DNA from: Saprospiraceae bacterium
GTDB taxonomy: Bacteria > Bacteroidota > Bacteroidia > Chitinophagales > Saprospiraceae
Reading direction: 5' to 3'
DNA: 64,000 nt
Assembly (NCBI GenBank): GCA_016787345.1
Contig: JAEUUU010000159.1
Location: 49,538 to 113,537, forward strand
The notes under the pieces: generated by a model
Told to the model about the DNA's origin: nothing
Databases searched by the model: none
Seen by the model: only the letters and a program-made list of their open reading frames with translations
Shown here: in pieces, positions 1-8,276 of the stretch
Position numbering within the stretch: position 1 is the stretch's first letter
How the letters are laid out: every line of letters starts with the position of its first letter
Translations under genes and position numbers: made by a program

Positions 1-385
1 CGCGTTACCCGGGCAACGCCGAGTTTTGATGTTCAAATCGGGCAGTTCCTACGAAGATGACGTTTGGATGACACGAAGGGTGAAATTTTTTTTGCCGAAA
101 AAGTGACTAAAACAACCCGAAATGCGTCAAAAAGGGTCCTTTTAAGGAAGTGAACAAAACTTTTTTGGCCTACCCCCTTGCGCACAGGGTTAAGAAAATC
201 TTAAATTGCGTTGTTTTTCCAACGTTTTAATCCAACCATGAACATTCGCCCGCGACTAAATTTATCCTGACCTGTCGCCGGTTATTGTGCCATACAACTG
301 ATGCTCCACACCAGGTTTTAATCCTTCGATTGCTCCCGAAATTCCCAGATTACAGAAGGTACGAACTTGAACAATTTGCAGTCAG
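1..385. other. Left edge, no supportable gene
   Basis: The first about 60 bases can be read in more than one frame and may be the end of a gene lying outside the window (for example a + frame that stops at about base 60), but no frame is long enough to name. The rest is a fairly AT-rich spacer in front of the gene at 386. I see no convincing TAnnTTTG box, hairpin with T-tract, or RNA gene here. Confidence 0.4.
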
Positions 386-814
386 ATGTCTAATTACACT
401 TTGCGAATGAGTGATTTACACACCAACCTGACATTACCATCCGACCCTAAAAACGTTGAAAGAGTTGAGCCGTTTGTCGACGAGGTAGTTACCCGGTACG
501 GGCTTTCGCCCGATCTCCATGGCAGCATCCTCGTCAGCCTGACAGAAGCCGTCACCAACGCCATTTTGCATGGCAACAGCTGCGACCGGAGCAAAGTCGT
601 CAATATTTCGCTCCGCCGCCAGAAAGACGCGCTCTCGATCTCCGTCTCTGACGAAGGCCCCGGTTTCAACCCCTGCGAAGTGCCAGACCCTACCACACCG
701 GAATGTCTGGACAAATGCGGCGGACGCGGTCTTTACCTGATGCGACAGCTCAGCGATGATTGCCGCTTCACCCGCGGCGGAAGTACGGTCGAAATGCGGT
801 TCAAATTAGGTTGA
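386..814 (+). CDS. RsbW-like ATP-binding protein (anti-sigma regulatory kinase family)
   Basis: A 142-residue stand-alone HATPase_c_2 domain. The N box (EAVTNAILHGN, about residues 52-62), the G1 box (DEGPGFNP, about 90-97) and the G2 box (GGRGLYLMRQL, about 112-122) are all intact, so ATP binding is expected. Family members are small cytosolic serine kinases that bind sigma factors or anti-anti-sigma factors in partner-switching. No sigma factor or STAS-domain partner lies next to it, so its target is unknown. The gene stands alone and ends about 40 bases before a strong palindromic terminator. The start at 386 is the first ATG; an in-frame ATG at 407 is an alternative. Confidence 0.85.
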   Translation: MSNYTLRMSDLHTNLTLPSDPKNVERVEPFVDEVVTRYGLSPDLHGSILVSLTEAVTNAILHGNSCDRSKVVNISLRRQKDALSISVSDEGPGFNPCEVPDPTTPECLDKCGGRGLYLMRQLSDDCRFTRGGSTVEMRFKLG

Positions 815-851
815 TTAACATGTTTTTTTCTTTCCCGGCGCAGCCGGCAGC

Positions 852-891
852 AACGACGGGGCGGTTTTAAAACCGCCCCGTCGTTATTTTT
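852..891 (+). terminator. Perfect palindromic intrinsic terminator
   Basis: Bases 852-868 and 869-885 are a perfect 17+17 base palindrome with a GC-rich arm (ACGACGGGGCGG), followed by ATTTTT. It should end transcription of the RsbW-like gene. Its T-tract is at the same time the -7 box of ybeY. Confidence 0.85.
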
Positions 892-892
892 G
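885..892 (+). promoter_or_regulatory. TAnnTTTG -7 box of ybeY, overlapping a terminator
   Basis: TATTTTTG matches the Bacteroidota -7 consensus exactly. Only four bases (CCCC) separate it from the ATG, so transcription would start at or next to the start codon. No clear -33 TTG is visible because the upstream 34 bases are the terminator palindrome. Confidence 0.6.
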
Positions 893-896
893 CCCC

Positions 897-1361
897 ATGC
901 AATTTCCTCCTCTTCCGCCCGATGCCCAGGAAACGCCCGAACAGGCCGTCCATTTCCATTTTGAAGACGTTGAATTCGATCTGCCCGATACCGAAGGCCT
1001 GACCGCCTGGCTGTTGGGCATTGCCCGCAACGAAGGCAAACCCTTTTTCGAAGTCAATTATATTTTTTGCTCCGACGAATACCTCCGGAAAGTCAATGTC
1101 GAATACCTCGACCACGATTATTACACCGATATCATCACGTTTCCCTACGGCGAACCAGGTGACATCCACGGCGATCTCTTTATCAGCAGTGAACGTGTGG
1201 CCGAGAATGCCCAAACCCTGGGCGTACCTTTTTTACAGGAACTCTGCCGGGTAATGGCGCACGGCGTGTTGCACCTGGCCGGCTATGGCGACAAAGCGCC
1301 AGAAGAAGAAACCCTGATGCGGCAAAAAGAGGATTTTTATTTGCAGCAACTGCCCCGCTGA
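897..1361 (+). CDS. ybeY: Endoribonuclease YbeY (rRNA maturation)
   Basis: A 154-residue UPF0054 protein, full length for the family. YbeY is a zinc-dependent endoribonuclease acting in 16S rRNA 3'-end maturation and ribosome quality control. The metal-binding motif HGVLHLAGYGD (about residues 122-132) keeps the first two His ligands; the position of the third His in E. coli YbeY holds Asp, which can also bind metal. The upstream 'FCSDEYLRKVN' segment is the usual family signature region. The start is fixed by the -7 box four bases upstream, which leaves no room for an earlier start. Confidence 0.93.
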   Translation: MQFPPLPPDAQETPEQAVHFHFEDVEFDLPDTEGLTAWLLGIARNEGKPFFEVNYIFCSDEYLRKVNVEYLDHDYYTDIITFPYGEPGDIHGDLFISSERVAENAQTLGVPFLQELCRVMAHGVLHLAGYGDKAPEEETLMRQKEDFYLQQLPR

Positions 1362-1372
1362 TTCTACACCCT

Positions 1373-1380
1373 TATTTTTG
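1373..1380 (+). promoter_or_regulatory. TAnnTTTG -7 box of the DUF1963 gene
   Basis: TATTTTTG is followed by TCCC and then the ATG at 1385, the same spacing as in front of ybeY. It predicts a leaderless transcript. No well-spaced -33 TTG is seen. Confidence 0.5.
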
Positions 1381-1384
1381 TCCC

Positions 1385-2173
1385 ATGTCACATTCACTTT
1401 CGCTTCCGCCCGAACTCGAATCCTATCGCGAGCAACTGCTTGCCACCCGCAGCGCTTTTATCCGCGTCGAGGCGCTACCCTCCGGCGCCACGAAACAATG
1501 GGAGAGCAAAGTGGGCGGATTGCCATACTTGCCCAAAGGCGCCGTTTGGCCCACTGCGCCCGACGGCCGCAACCTGTTTTTCCTGGCGCAACTCAACTTT
1601 GGAGAAATGCCCCGGCTGGCGCCATTCCCTGAAAAAGGCATCGTCCAGTTCTATATTTACGACGACGACCTGTACGGCATGGACTTCGACGAGGGCGAAA
1701 ACCCCGATACGTTTCGCGTGTTGTATTTCCCCGACGTAATTGAGAACGAGGCGGAACTGCAAACCAATTTTCCGCCGCTGCGCGACTACGACCTGCTGCC
1801 GCACCATCCTGATGTATCGCACCCGCTGCGTTTCAGGCTGGAAGAAGAATATATGCCTTCCACCGACTACCAGTTCTGGCAGCGCTTCGGGGCCGATTTT
1901 TTCCAGCAATTCGGCGCGCAGGAGTGGTCGCTGACCGATACCTTCAACAAAACCGTGCGCGCCGACGGCCATAAAGTGGGCGGTTATGCCTATTTCACCC
2001 AGGACGATCCGCGCCGCGCCGACGACCCCATGCTGTTGCTCTTTCAACTCGATTCGGACGAACAAATGGACCTCATGTGGGGCGATATGGGCGTCGGACA
2101 CTTTTTTATCAGGGAAAAGGACCTGCTGAATGGCGATTTTTCGAAGGTGTTGTATGATTGGGATTGCTTGTAG
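1385..2173 (+). CDS. DUF1963 (YwqG-like) protein
   Basis: A 262-residue cytosolic protein with the DUF1963/YwqG fold features: an N-terminal segment 'SKVGGLPYLPKGAVWP' (about residues 40-55), a central 'LFFLAQLNF' strand, and the C-terminal 'LLFQLDSDEQMDLMWGDMG' region (about 221-239). These proteins are common in bacteria, have a known structure (YwqG of Bacillus subtilis) and no established biochemical role. No signal peptide or membrane segment. It lies between ybeY and the DUF547 gene in the same direction and has its own -7 box, so it may be a single-gene unit or read through into the next gene 33 bases on. Confidence 0.85.
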   Translation: MSHSLSLPPELESYREQLLATRSAFIRVEALPSGATKQWESKVGGLPYLPKGAVWPTAPDGRNLFFLAQLNFGEMPRLAPFPEKGIVQFYIYDDDLYGMDFDEGENPDTFRVLYFPDVIENEAELQTNFPPLRDYDLLPHHPDVSHPLRFRLEEEYMPSTDYQFWQRFGADFFQQFGAQEWSLTDTFNKTVRADGHKVGGYAYFTQDDPRRADDPMLLLFQLDSDEQMDLMWGDMGVGHFFIREKDLLNGDFSKVLYDWDCL

Positions 2174-2206
2174 CGCACATCGTGCAACGGTCCAAAATCA
2201 CAGGCT

Positions 2207-2980
2207 ATGAAATTCAAAATCCTGCCAATCCTGCTCCTCACGCTGTTGTTTTACAGCCTTTGGGCGCTCCCGAAGCCGGCCCCTGTTGCCGGTTTTTCTC
2301 CGCCCGTCAGCCATGAGATATGGGACCGCCTTTTGCACCGCCACGTCAAACAAAACGGATTTGTCGACTACAAAGGCATGGTTCGCGACAGTGCCGAGCT
2401 CGGGCAGTACCTCTCGCTGCTCTCCGCTGCTGATCCGAAGGCCGAAAACTGGTCGAGGGAAGAGAAAATGGCCTTCTGGATCAATGCGTACAATGCATTT
2501 ACCGTCCAGTTGATTGTAGATCATTATCCTGTGGAAAGCATCAAGGACATCAAGCGGGGCATTCCTTTCGTCAATACCGTTTGGGATATAAAATTCATTC
2601 GTATCGGCGGCGAGACCTACGATTTAAACAACATCGAGCATGGCATTTTGCGCCCGGTGTTCAAGGATGCGCGTATTCATGCGGCCGTCAATTGCGCCTC
2701 TTATTCCTGTCCGCCGCTGCGCGAAGAGGCTTACGTGGCCGAACGCCTGGATGCGCAGCTCAGCGACGCCATGCGCCGGTTTGTCAACGACCCGCTGCGC
2801 AATCGCGTGGGCGCGAAGCGGGCAGAAGTGTCGGAAATTTTCAAATGGTACCGGGGCGACTTCGTGCGCGAAACGGGATCGCTGCGCGCCTGGCTCAACC
2901 GCTATGCCGACCAAAAACTGGACGCAAACGGGCGCATTTCCTATCTGGAATACCAATGGAGCCTTAACGATGTGAAATGA
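2207..2980 (+). CDS. Exported DUF547 protein
   Basis: 257 residues. An N-terminal hydrophobic segment (about residues 5-20, ILPILLLTLLFYSLWAL) looks like a signal peptide or membrane anchor. The DUF547 core has 'KMAFWINAYNAFTVQLIV' (about 90-107), 'LNNIEHGILR' (about 141-150) and 'HAAVNCASYSCPP' (about 158-170), all typical. DUF547 has no defined reaction. Its stop codon overlaps the ATG of the FAD oxidoreductase by four bases (ATGA), and a polyferredoxin follows, so it is the first gene of a translationally coupled trio. The link to electron transfer is inferred from this context only. Confidence 0.85.
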   Translation: MKFKILPILLLTLLFYSLWALPKPAPVAGFSPPVSHEIWDRLLHRHVKQNGFVDYKGMVRDSAELGQYLSLLSAADPKAENWSREEKMAFWINAYNAFTVQLIVDHYPVESIKDIKRGIPFVNTVWDIKFIRIGGETYDLNNIEHGILRPVFKDARIHAAVNCASYSCPPLREEAYVAERLDAQLSDAMRRFVNDPLRNRVGAKRAEVSEIFKWYRGDFVRETGSLRAWLNRYADQKLDANGRISYLEYQWSLNDVK

Positions 2981-4335
2981 AAATAGTCATTCTCGGCAAC
3001 GGTATCAGCGGAATTACGGCAGCCCGTCACATCCGCAAACGGAGCGATCACGCCATCACGGTCATCTCCGAAGAATCCGACTATTTTTTTAGCCGTACGG
3101 CATTGATGTATGTCTACATGGGGCACATGCGACAGCAGGACGTGCAGCCTTACGAAAACTGGTTTTGGGCTAAAAACCGCATCGAACTTGTCCGCGCGCA
3201 GGTCCAAAGTGTTGATTTTGACGCTAAAACTTTGCATACGTCGGATCGCCGGGTCATTCCATACGACCGCCTCGTGCTGGCCACCGGCTCACGATCCAAC
3301 AAATTCGGATGGCCCGGAGAGACCCTCAACGGCGTTCACGGCTTGTACCACTGGCAAGACCTGGAAGCGATGGAGCGGCACAGTGCCGGATTGCAACGGG
3401 CTGTCGTTGTGGGCGGCGGACTCATCGGTATCGAGATGGCGGAGATGTTTCACGCGCGGCACATTCCGGTGAGCTTTCTGGTGCGCGAAAAGAGTTTTTG
3501 GGACACCGTGTTGCCCCCCGAAGAATCGCAGATGGTCAACCGTCACTTGCACGAGCATGGCATCGATCTGCGGCTTGAAACCGAATTGAAAGAAATTTTG
3601 CCCGATGACAAGGGGACGTGCCGGGCCGTACGGACCCATTCGGGCGAAGAAATAGCCTGCGGATTTGTCGGACTGACCGTTGGCGTCAGTCCGAACATTG
3701 GTTTTTTGAAAAACACGGCGCTGGAAACCAACCGGGGCATTTTGGTCAACGAGTTTTTGGAAACCAACCAGCCCGGCGTGTACGCCATCGGCGACTGCAC
3801 CGAAATGCGCCAGGCGCGCGCCGGCCGCCGTCCTATCGAGGCCGTTTGGTACACCGGCCGTATGATGGGCGAGCTTGTCGCGCAAAATATTTGCGGAAAA
3901 AAGACGGCTTATGATCCGGGTATCTGGTTCAATTCCGCCAAATTTCTGGACATCGAATACCAGGTGTACGGCGACATACGAGCCAAATTGCCCGAAAACC
4001 AGGCCACGGTGTACTGGGAGCATCCCGGGGGCAAAAAAAGCATCCGCCTGAATTACGACAAAGCCTCGGGCGCGATAGCCGGTTTTAATCTCATGGGGGT
4101 GCGCTACCGCCACGAGGTGTGTGAAAAATGGCTGCGCGAAGGCGCGCATATCGAAACGGTACTCTCCAACCTGGGTTTGGCCAATTTCGATCCCGAGTTT
4201 TCGGATCAATACGAATCCGAAGTCGTAAAGGTGTATAACCGGCAAACAGGTAAAAGCCTGTCGCTCCGGCAAAGGCGCGGGCTGCCTGGCGTTTTGCGTT
4301 TTTTACAACATTTGTCCACCTCTTCTCAACGATAA
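2977..4335 (+). CDS. FAD/NAD(P)-dependent oxidoreductase (pyridine nucleotide-disulfide family)
   Basis: 452 residues with two dinucleotide-binding folds: an N-terminal FAD motif (ILGNGISGITAARHI, residues 4-18), a central NAD(P)H motif (VVVGGGLIGIEMAEMF, about 144-159) and the second FAD contact 'YAIGDCTE' (about 268-275). This is the nitrite-reductase/rubredoxin-reductase-like branch without an attached redox domain. The extra C-terminal about 150 residues replace the usual dimerisation domain and are not recognised. It begins inside the end of the DUF547 gene and is followed after 3 bases by a polyferredoxin gene. A path from NAD(P)H to membrane Fe-S clusters is a reasonable inference, not shown. 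Confidence 0.88.
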   Translation: MKIVILGNGISGITAARHIRKRSDHAITVISEESDYFFSRTALMYVYMGHMRQQDVQPYENWFWAKNRIELVRAQVQSVDFDAKTLHTSDRRVIPYDRLVLATGSRSNKFGWPGETLNGVHGLYHWQDLEAMERHSAGLQRAVVVGGGLIGIEMAEMFHARHIPVSFLVREKSFWDTVLPPEESQMVNRHLHEHGIDLRLETELKEILPDDKGTCRAVRTHSGEEIACGFVGLTVGVSPNIGFLKNTALETNRGILVNEFLETNQPGVYAIGDCTEMRQARAGRRPIEAVWYTGRMMGELVAQNICGKKTAYDPGIWFNSAKFLDIEYQVYGDIRAKLPENQATVYWEHPGGKKSIRLNYDKASGAIAGFNLMGVRYRHEVCEKWLREGAHIETVLSNLGLANFDPEFSDQYESEVVKVYNRQTGKSLSLRQRRGLPGVLRFLQHLSTSSQR

Positions 4336-4338
4336 ACC

Positions 4339-5655
4339 ATGCGCGACGCTTCCGTTTCCATCGCCAATCCGGCCCCGATGATGACCACTGTGCGGCAAAA
4401 ACTGGCGCTCGTCGTAGCGGGCGTCGGCATTTTGCTGTTGCTCGTCGTTTGGGCTGCCGGCCGCGCCATTGCGCCGCTTCCGACTTTTGGGGCTGCCCTT
4501 ATACTGGTTGCGGCGGGCATTCTGTTGTTTGTCCGGGAAGAATATCTGCAGCGCCCCGAAGGCATCAAAAACAACGGCGTATGGTTTCGCAGCCTGACGG
4601 CGCGCGGCGTTTGGGGCTGGCTCGCCGGCGTTTTGATCACCGGGTTTTATGTTTGTTTGTACTGGTTTCCGCAGTACCTGGCGGGTTTGATCCAGTTATT
4701 CGACCCTGTGAGCCAGGCCTTGCGCGGCCAGGCGGCCGACCAGTGGTTTGTGTACGGCAGTTTGTACACGGCGGCAGTGCTGCTGATGGGGATTAAATTT
4801 GCGTACAAGTACCGCCACAACCCGTACCAGCGCCTGCGCACCCTGTCGGTCGTGTTTTTCCAATTGGGTTTTGCCTGGCTGATTCCCGGACTTTTAATGC
4901 GTTTGCAGCAACCCGAAATCTATTTTACCTATTTCTGGCCGCTGTCGTATTACCAGGGTACCCCGATGGCTTATGAAGGGTATGCGGGTTCGGGGCTCGG
5001 TACGTTTTTTTTCTTTTTCGGGCTGGCGATGTTTTTTGTCGGAACGCCTGTTCTGACCTGGTTTTTTGGAAAAAGATGGTACTGCTCCTGGGTTTGCGGT
5101 TGTGGCGGACTGGCCGAGACCGCCGGCGATCCGTTTCGCCATCTTTCGGATAAACGCCTGATTGCCTGGAAGGTAGAGCGATGGCTGATTTACAGCATCC
5201 TGATTTTGGTTGTATTGATGACGCTGTTGCTTTGGGCCAACGTGGCGACCGGGCGCAGCATGCTGCAAGGTATTTCCGAGCCGTTTTATAAAACTTATTC
5301 CTTTCTGATCGGCTCGGCGTTTTCCGGCGTGGTCGGCGTGGGTTTTTATCCGATACTGGGCAGCCGCGTGTGGTGCCGTTTCGGGTGTCCGATGGCAGCC
5401 TGGCTTGGCATCTGGCAAAAAAAACGCTCAAAATTTCGCATCACGACAAATGGCGGGCAGTGTATTTCCTGCGGCAATTGTTCCACTTTTTGTGAAATGG
5501 GCATCGATGTCCGTGCCTATGCACAAAAGGGGCAGGATATCGTTCGCGCGTCGTGTGTGGGCTGCGGCATTTGTTCGGCAGTGTGCCCGCGCGGGGTGCT
5601 GCGGCTGGAAGGCGCTTCGGAGCTTGCAGGCGACAGGGAAAGGCCGTTCAAATAA
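4339..5655 (+). CDS. Membrane 4Fe-4S polyferredoxin (NosR/NapH/CcoG-like)
   Basis: 438 residues. Six or so hydrophobic segments precede a cytosolic-type ferredoxin tail. Visible Cys motifs: 'WYCSWVCGCGG' (about 249-259), 'WCRFGCPMAAW' (about 342-352), and two 4Fe-4S motifs, CISCGNCSTFCEMG (about 375-388) and CVGCGICSAVCPRG (about 404-417). This arrangement is known from NosR, NapH and CcoG, which pass electrons across or along the membrane. No nos, nap or cco gene is nearby, so the acceptor is unknown. It is the last gene of the trio with the FAD oxidoreductase and overlaps the convergent HAD gene by 8 bases, leaving no room for a terminator. Confidence 0.88.
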   Translation: MRDASVSIANPAPMMTTVRQKLALVVAGVGILLLLVVWAAGRAIAPLPTFGAALILVAAGILLFVREEYLQRPEGIKNNGVWFRSLTARGVWGWLAGVLITGFYVCLYWFPQYLAGLIQLFDPVSQALRGQAADQWFVYGSLYTAAVLLMGIKFAYKYRHNPYQRLRTLSVVFFQLGFAWLIPGLLMRLQQPEIYFTYFWPLSYYQGTPMAYEGYAGSGLGTFFFFFGLAMFFVGTPVLTWFFGKRWYCSWVCGCGGLAETAGDPFRHLSDKRLIAWKVERWLIYSILILVVLMTLLLWANVATGRSMLQGISEPFYKTYSFLIGSAFSGVVGVGFYPILGSRVWCRFGCPMAAWLGIWQKKRSKFRITTNGGQCISCGNCSTFCEMGIDVRAYAQKGQDIVRASCVGCGICSAVCPRGVLRLEGASELAGDRERPFK

Positions 5656-6274
5656 TCAAACCTTCCGCTTCCAGTGCCTTCAAAATGTCCGTTTCCGCCG
5701 GTTTCAGCACCCCTTTGATGCCTAGCGCCCGGGCGGCGGCCACGTTTTCCTCCATATCGTCGAAGAAGATCGTCTCTTCGGGCGCCAGTTCGGCGTCGGC
5801 GAGCACGTATTCATAAATCTCGCGATCCGGTTTGCGCAGGCGGATGAGGTGAGAGTAGTACACCGCGTCGAAAAACTGCGTCTGGAAATCGGAGAAGCCG
5901 TGTTCGCGCAGCATATAGTCGTCGATCCAGCGCGCATGCAGGTCGTTGATGTTGCTGAGCAGAAAGACGTTGTAGCGCTCGCGCAGGTGGCTGAGCAAGT
6001 CGAAGCGTGCGCGGGGCATACCCAGGAAAATGGAATTCCAGGCCGCGACGACCTGTTCTTCGCTCAGTACCGGCGTGGCGGCGAAGCGGAGGGCGTCGAC
6101 AAATTCGGCGGTGCTCAGTCCGCCGGTTTCGTAAAGCGTGAAAATTTGCTGTGCCATCAGGCGGTCGCGGGCGGCGGCAGCCTGATCGCCCCAGTAGCGT
6201 TGAAAATGGCGGGGGATTTGGGAGAGGTCGAGATCGAAAAGGACGTTGCCGAAGTCGAAGATGATATTTTTCAT
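5648..6274 (-). CDS. HAD-family hydrolase (HAD-IA, YihX-like)
   Basis: 208 residues from ATG 6274, which begins MKNIIFDFGNVLFDLDL: the HAD motif I is 'DFGNVLFDLD', with a substitution of the first Asp-x-Asp typical for YihX-like phosphatases. Motif II is 'VFLLSNINDLH' and motif III/IV is 'KPDREIYEYVL...IFFDDMEENV', where DD are the Mg ligands. These enzymes dephosphorylate small sugar phosphates; the substrate here is unknown. A longer reading to 6319 would add 15 residues with no family match and uses a weaker start. A near-consensus -7 box (TCATTTTG) lies at 6319-6326. Confidence 0.88.
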   Translation of the reverse strand: MKNIIFDFGNVLFDLDLSQIPRHFQRYWGDQAAAARDRLMAQQIFTLYETGGLSTAEFVDALRFAATPVLSEEQVVAAWNSIFLGMPRARFDLLSHLRERYNVFLLSNINDLHARWIDDYMLREHGFSDFQTQFFDAVYYSHLIRLRKPDREIYEYVLADAELAPEETIFFDDMEENVAAARALGIKGVLKPAETDILKALEAEGLII

Positions 6275-6370
6275 AAAAAAGCCGGTGCAGCAGGCTGCAA
6301 GTTGAGAAGAAGTTGGCAAAATGAAATTCTAAATCCGGTGCTTTTTCGCGCCTTTTCATTCGCAGGCTCG

Positions 6371-6378
6371 TACCTTTG
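6371..6378 (+). promoter_or_regulatory. TAnnTTTG -7 box of the E2 gene
   Basis: TACCTTTG is an exact consensus match; transcription would start near 6382-6384, giving a leader of about 30 bases. A T-rich stretch at 6342-6348 (TTTTTCG) could serve as the -33 element at about 22 bases spacing. The box also shows that translation from the TTG at 6376 is unlikely. Confidence 0.6.
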
Positions 6379-6411
6379 TGGCGCTCTAACCAAATTTATT
6401 ATAAATTCTGT

Positions 6412-7719
6412 ATGGCTCGCGTAGAACTCGTCATGCCCAAAATGGGCGAAAGCATCATGGAAGCCACCATTTTGAAGTGGCGTAAAAAACCAGGCGACAG
6501 CGTCGAACTCGACGAACCCGTGCTCGACATCGCCACCGACAAGGTCGATTCCGAAGTGCCCTCACCCGTGGCCGGCACCATCGTTGAAATCCTGTATCAG
6601 GAAAACGACGTGGTGGCGATCAACAAACCCATCGCGATTATCGAAACCGAGGCCGGCGCTGCCCAGCCCGCCGCGTCTCCTGCCGTCCAGCAGCCCTCGG
6701 CGCCTGCCACCAATGGCCGCCAGGAAGCCGCCGCCGTGCCCTACGTGCCTGCCGCCACCGCTGCCGCTGCGCCGGTCGCCTCCGACCGCTTCTACTCCCC
6801 GCTGGTGCGTACCATCGCCAAACAGGAAGGCATCAGTCAGGCCGAACTTGACACGCTGCCGGGCAGCGGACAAGACGGCCGCGTGACCAAAAAGGACATC
6901 CTGGCCTACGTCGCCAACCGCACCGCCCCGGCTCCCGTCGCTCCGGCGTCGGCCCCGGTGTCGGCCCCGGCTGCCGCCCCTGCCCCTGCGCCCGCCGTTT
7001 CGATCTCCGGCAACGTTGAAATCGTGGAGATGGACCGTATGCGCAAACTCATCGCCGACCACATGGTGATGAGCAAACAAACCAGCCCGCACGTCACCTC
7101 CTTCGTGGAAGCCGACGTGACCAACCTGGTCAACTGGCGCAACCGCATCAAAGACGAATTCAAGAAAAAATACGGCGAAAACATCACGTTTACGCCCATC
7201 TTCATCGAAGCGGTGGCCCGCGCCATCCGCGATTACCCGATGATCAACGTGTCGGTCGACGGCACCCGACTCATTGTCAAAAAAGACATCAACGTGGGTA
7301 TGGCCGCCGCCCTGCCCAGCGGCAACCTCATCGTGCCGGTGATCCGCAACGCCGACTTCCTCAACCTCGTCGGCCTCACCAAACAGGTGAACGACCTGGC
7401 CAGCCGCGCCCGTCAGAACCAGCTCAAACCCGAAGAAATCCAGGGCGGCACCTTTACGCTGACCAACGTGGGCACCTTCGGCAACGTGATGGGCACGCCC
7501 ATCATCAACCAGCCGCAGGTCGCCATCATGGCCACGGGCGCCATCCGCAAAAAGCCGGCCGTGCTCGAAACCGAATACGGCGACGTGATTGCCGTGCGGC
7601 AAATGATGTTCCTCTCGCTTTCGTACGACCACCGCGTCGTCGACGGCAGCCTGGGCGGCTCTTTCCTGCGCCGGGTAGCGGATTATCTCGAGCAGTTCGA
7701 CGAGAAAAGAAGCGTGTGA
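6412..7719 (+). CDS. 2-oxo acid dehydrogenase complex E2 (dihydrolipoyl acyltransferase)
   Basis: 435 residues from ATG 6412. Domain order: one lipoyl domain (about 1-78) with the lipoylated Lys44 in DIATDKVDSEV; an Ala/Pro linker; an E3/E1-binding domain (about 125-160, 'PLVRTIAKQEGIS...GRVTKKDILAY'); a second Ala/Pro-rich linker; and the acyltransferase domain (about 200-435) ending in the active-site motif 'LSYDHRVVDG'. It moves the acyl group from E1-bound thiamin to CoA. Whether it serves pyruvate, 2-oxoglutarate or branched-chain substrates cannot be settled; the sequence is closest in style to the branched-chain/pyruvate E2 of Bacteroidota. E1 and E3 genes are not in the window. It has its own promoter and terminator. 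Confidence 0.92.
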   Translation: MARVELVMPKMGESIMEATILKWRKKPGDSVELDEPVLDIATDKVDSEVPSPVAGTIVEILYQENDVVAINKPIAIIETEAGAAQPAASPAVQQPSAPATNGRQEAAAVPYVPAATAAAAPVASDRFYSPLVRTIAKQEGISQAELDTLPGSGQDGRVTKKDILAYVANRTAPAPVAPASAPVSAPAAAPAPAPAVSISGNVEIVEMDRMRKLIADHMVMSKQTSPHVTSFVEADVTNLVNWRNRIKDEFKKKYGENITFTPIFIEAVARAIRDYPMINVSVDGTRLIVKKDINVGMAAALPSGNLIVPVIRNADFLNLVGLTKQVNDLASRARQNQLKPEEIQGGTFTLTNVGTFGNVMGTPIINQPQVAIMATGAIRKKPAVLETEYGDVIAVRQMMFLSLSYDHRVVDGSLGGSFLRRVADYLEQFDEKRSV

Positions 7720-7738
7720 GTTTTTGAGTGAACCGGTG

Positions 7739-7780
7739 ATTGCCCCGGCGCGTCTGTTGGCGTGTCGGGGCAATTTTTTT
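7739..7780 (+). terminator. Intrinsic terminator after the E2 gene
   Basis: ATTGCCCCG (7739-7747) pairs with CGGGGCAAT (7766-7774) and is followed by seven T (through 7780). The loop is about 18 bases and can pair further inside. Confidence 0.85.
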
Positions 7781-7883
7781 ACCGGTTTTGCGTCTTGTTA
7801 TTCTTAACTATCCTCAATTGAAAGTGGGTTTTCTTAATCCGCTTATCATCGGGGATAAATCGGAATAGCGGTATTTGCTCAAA

Positions 7884-8276
7884 ATGAAAAAATTAATACT
7901 TATACTTTTTACACTTACGTCATGTACTTCTACTCCCGAAGCCACAATCTCGAAAAAAGATATTGCCTTGTTGGATTTTTACTATATAAACAGGGATAAA
8001 TACATAATTAACTGCCAAACAAAAGACACTATCCCTTTTTTGTTGACAGAAATCAGCATTGACTCATCTTTAAATGGTGAAGGTGTAAATTATTCCTTTC
8101 TTATACCTGTGTCAAACTGTTTGGAAACAGAACGATATTTCAATGTTTCATTAATTAATTGCATCGCATATAAAAATAATGGCAAGGCATCATTGATTAG
8201 CGGCACACTTATGTTTACGGAAATTGATTCTTTTTTTTTTCTGAAAATTATCAACCCTGTTTCATCGATTCACTGA
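7884..8276 (+). CDS. Small lipoprotein, no known family
   Basis: 130 residues from ATG 7884 (MKKLILILFTLTSC). A signal peptide with lipobox LTSC predicts lipidation at Cys12. The rest is short, rich in Ile, Asn and Ser, and not recognised. A Phe-rich hydrophobic patch lies near the C-terminus. It is the first gene of an AT-rich island whose base composition and codon use differ sharply from the flanking GC-rich genes, which suggests transfer. No TAnnTTTG box is seen upstream. A start at TTG 7875 is possible but less likely. Confidence 0.6.
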   Translation: MKKLILILFTLTSCTSTPEATISKKDIALLDFYYINRDKYIINCQTKDTIPFLLTEISIDSSLNGEGVNYSFLIPVSNCLETERYFNVSLINCIAYKNNGKASLISGTLMFTEIDSFFFLKIINPVSSIH

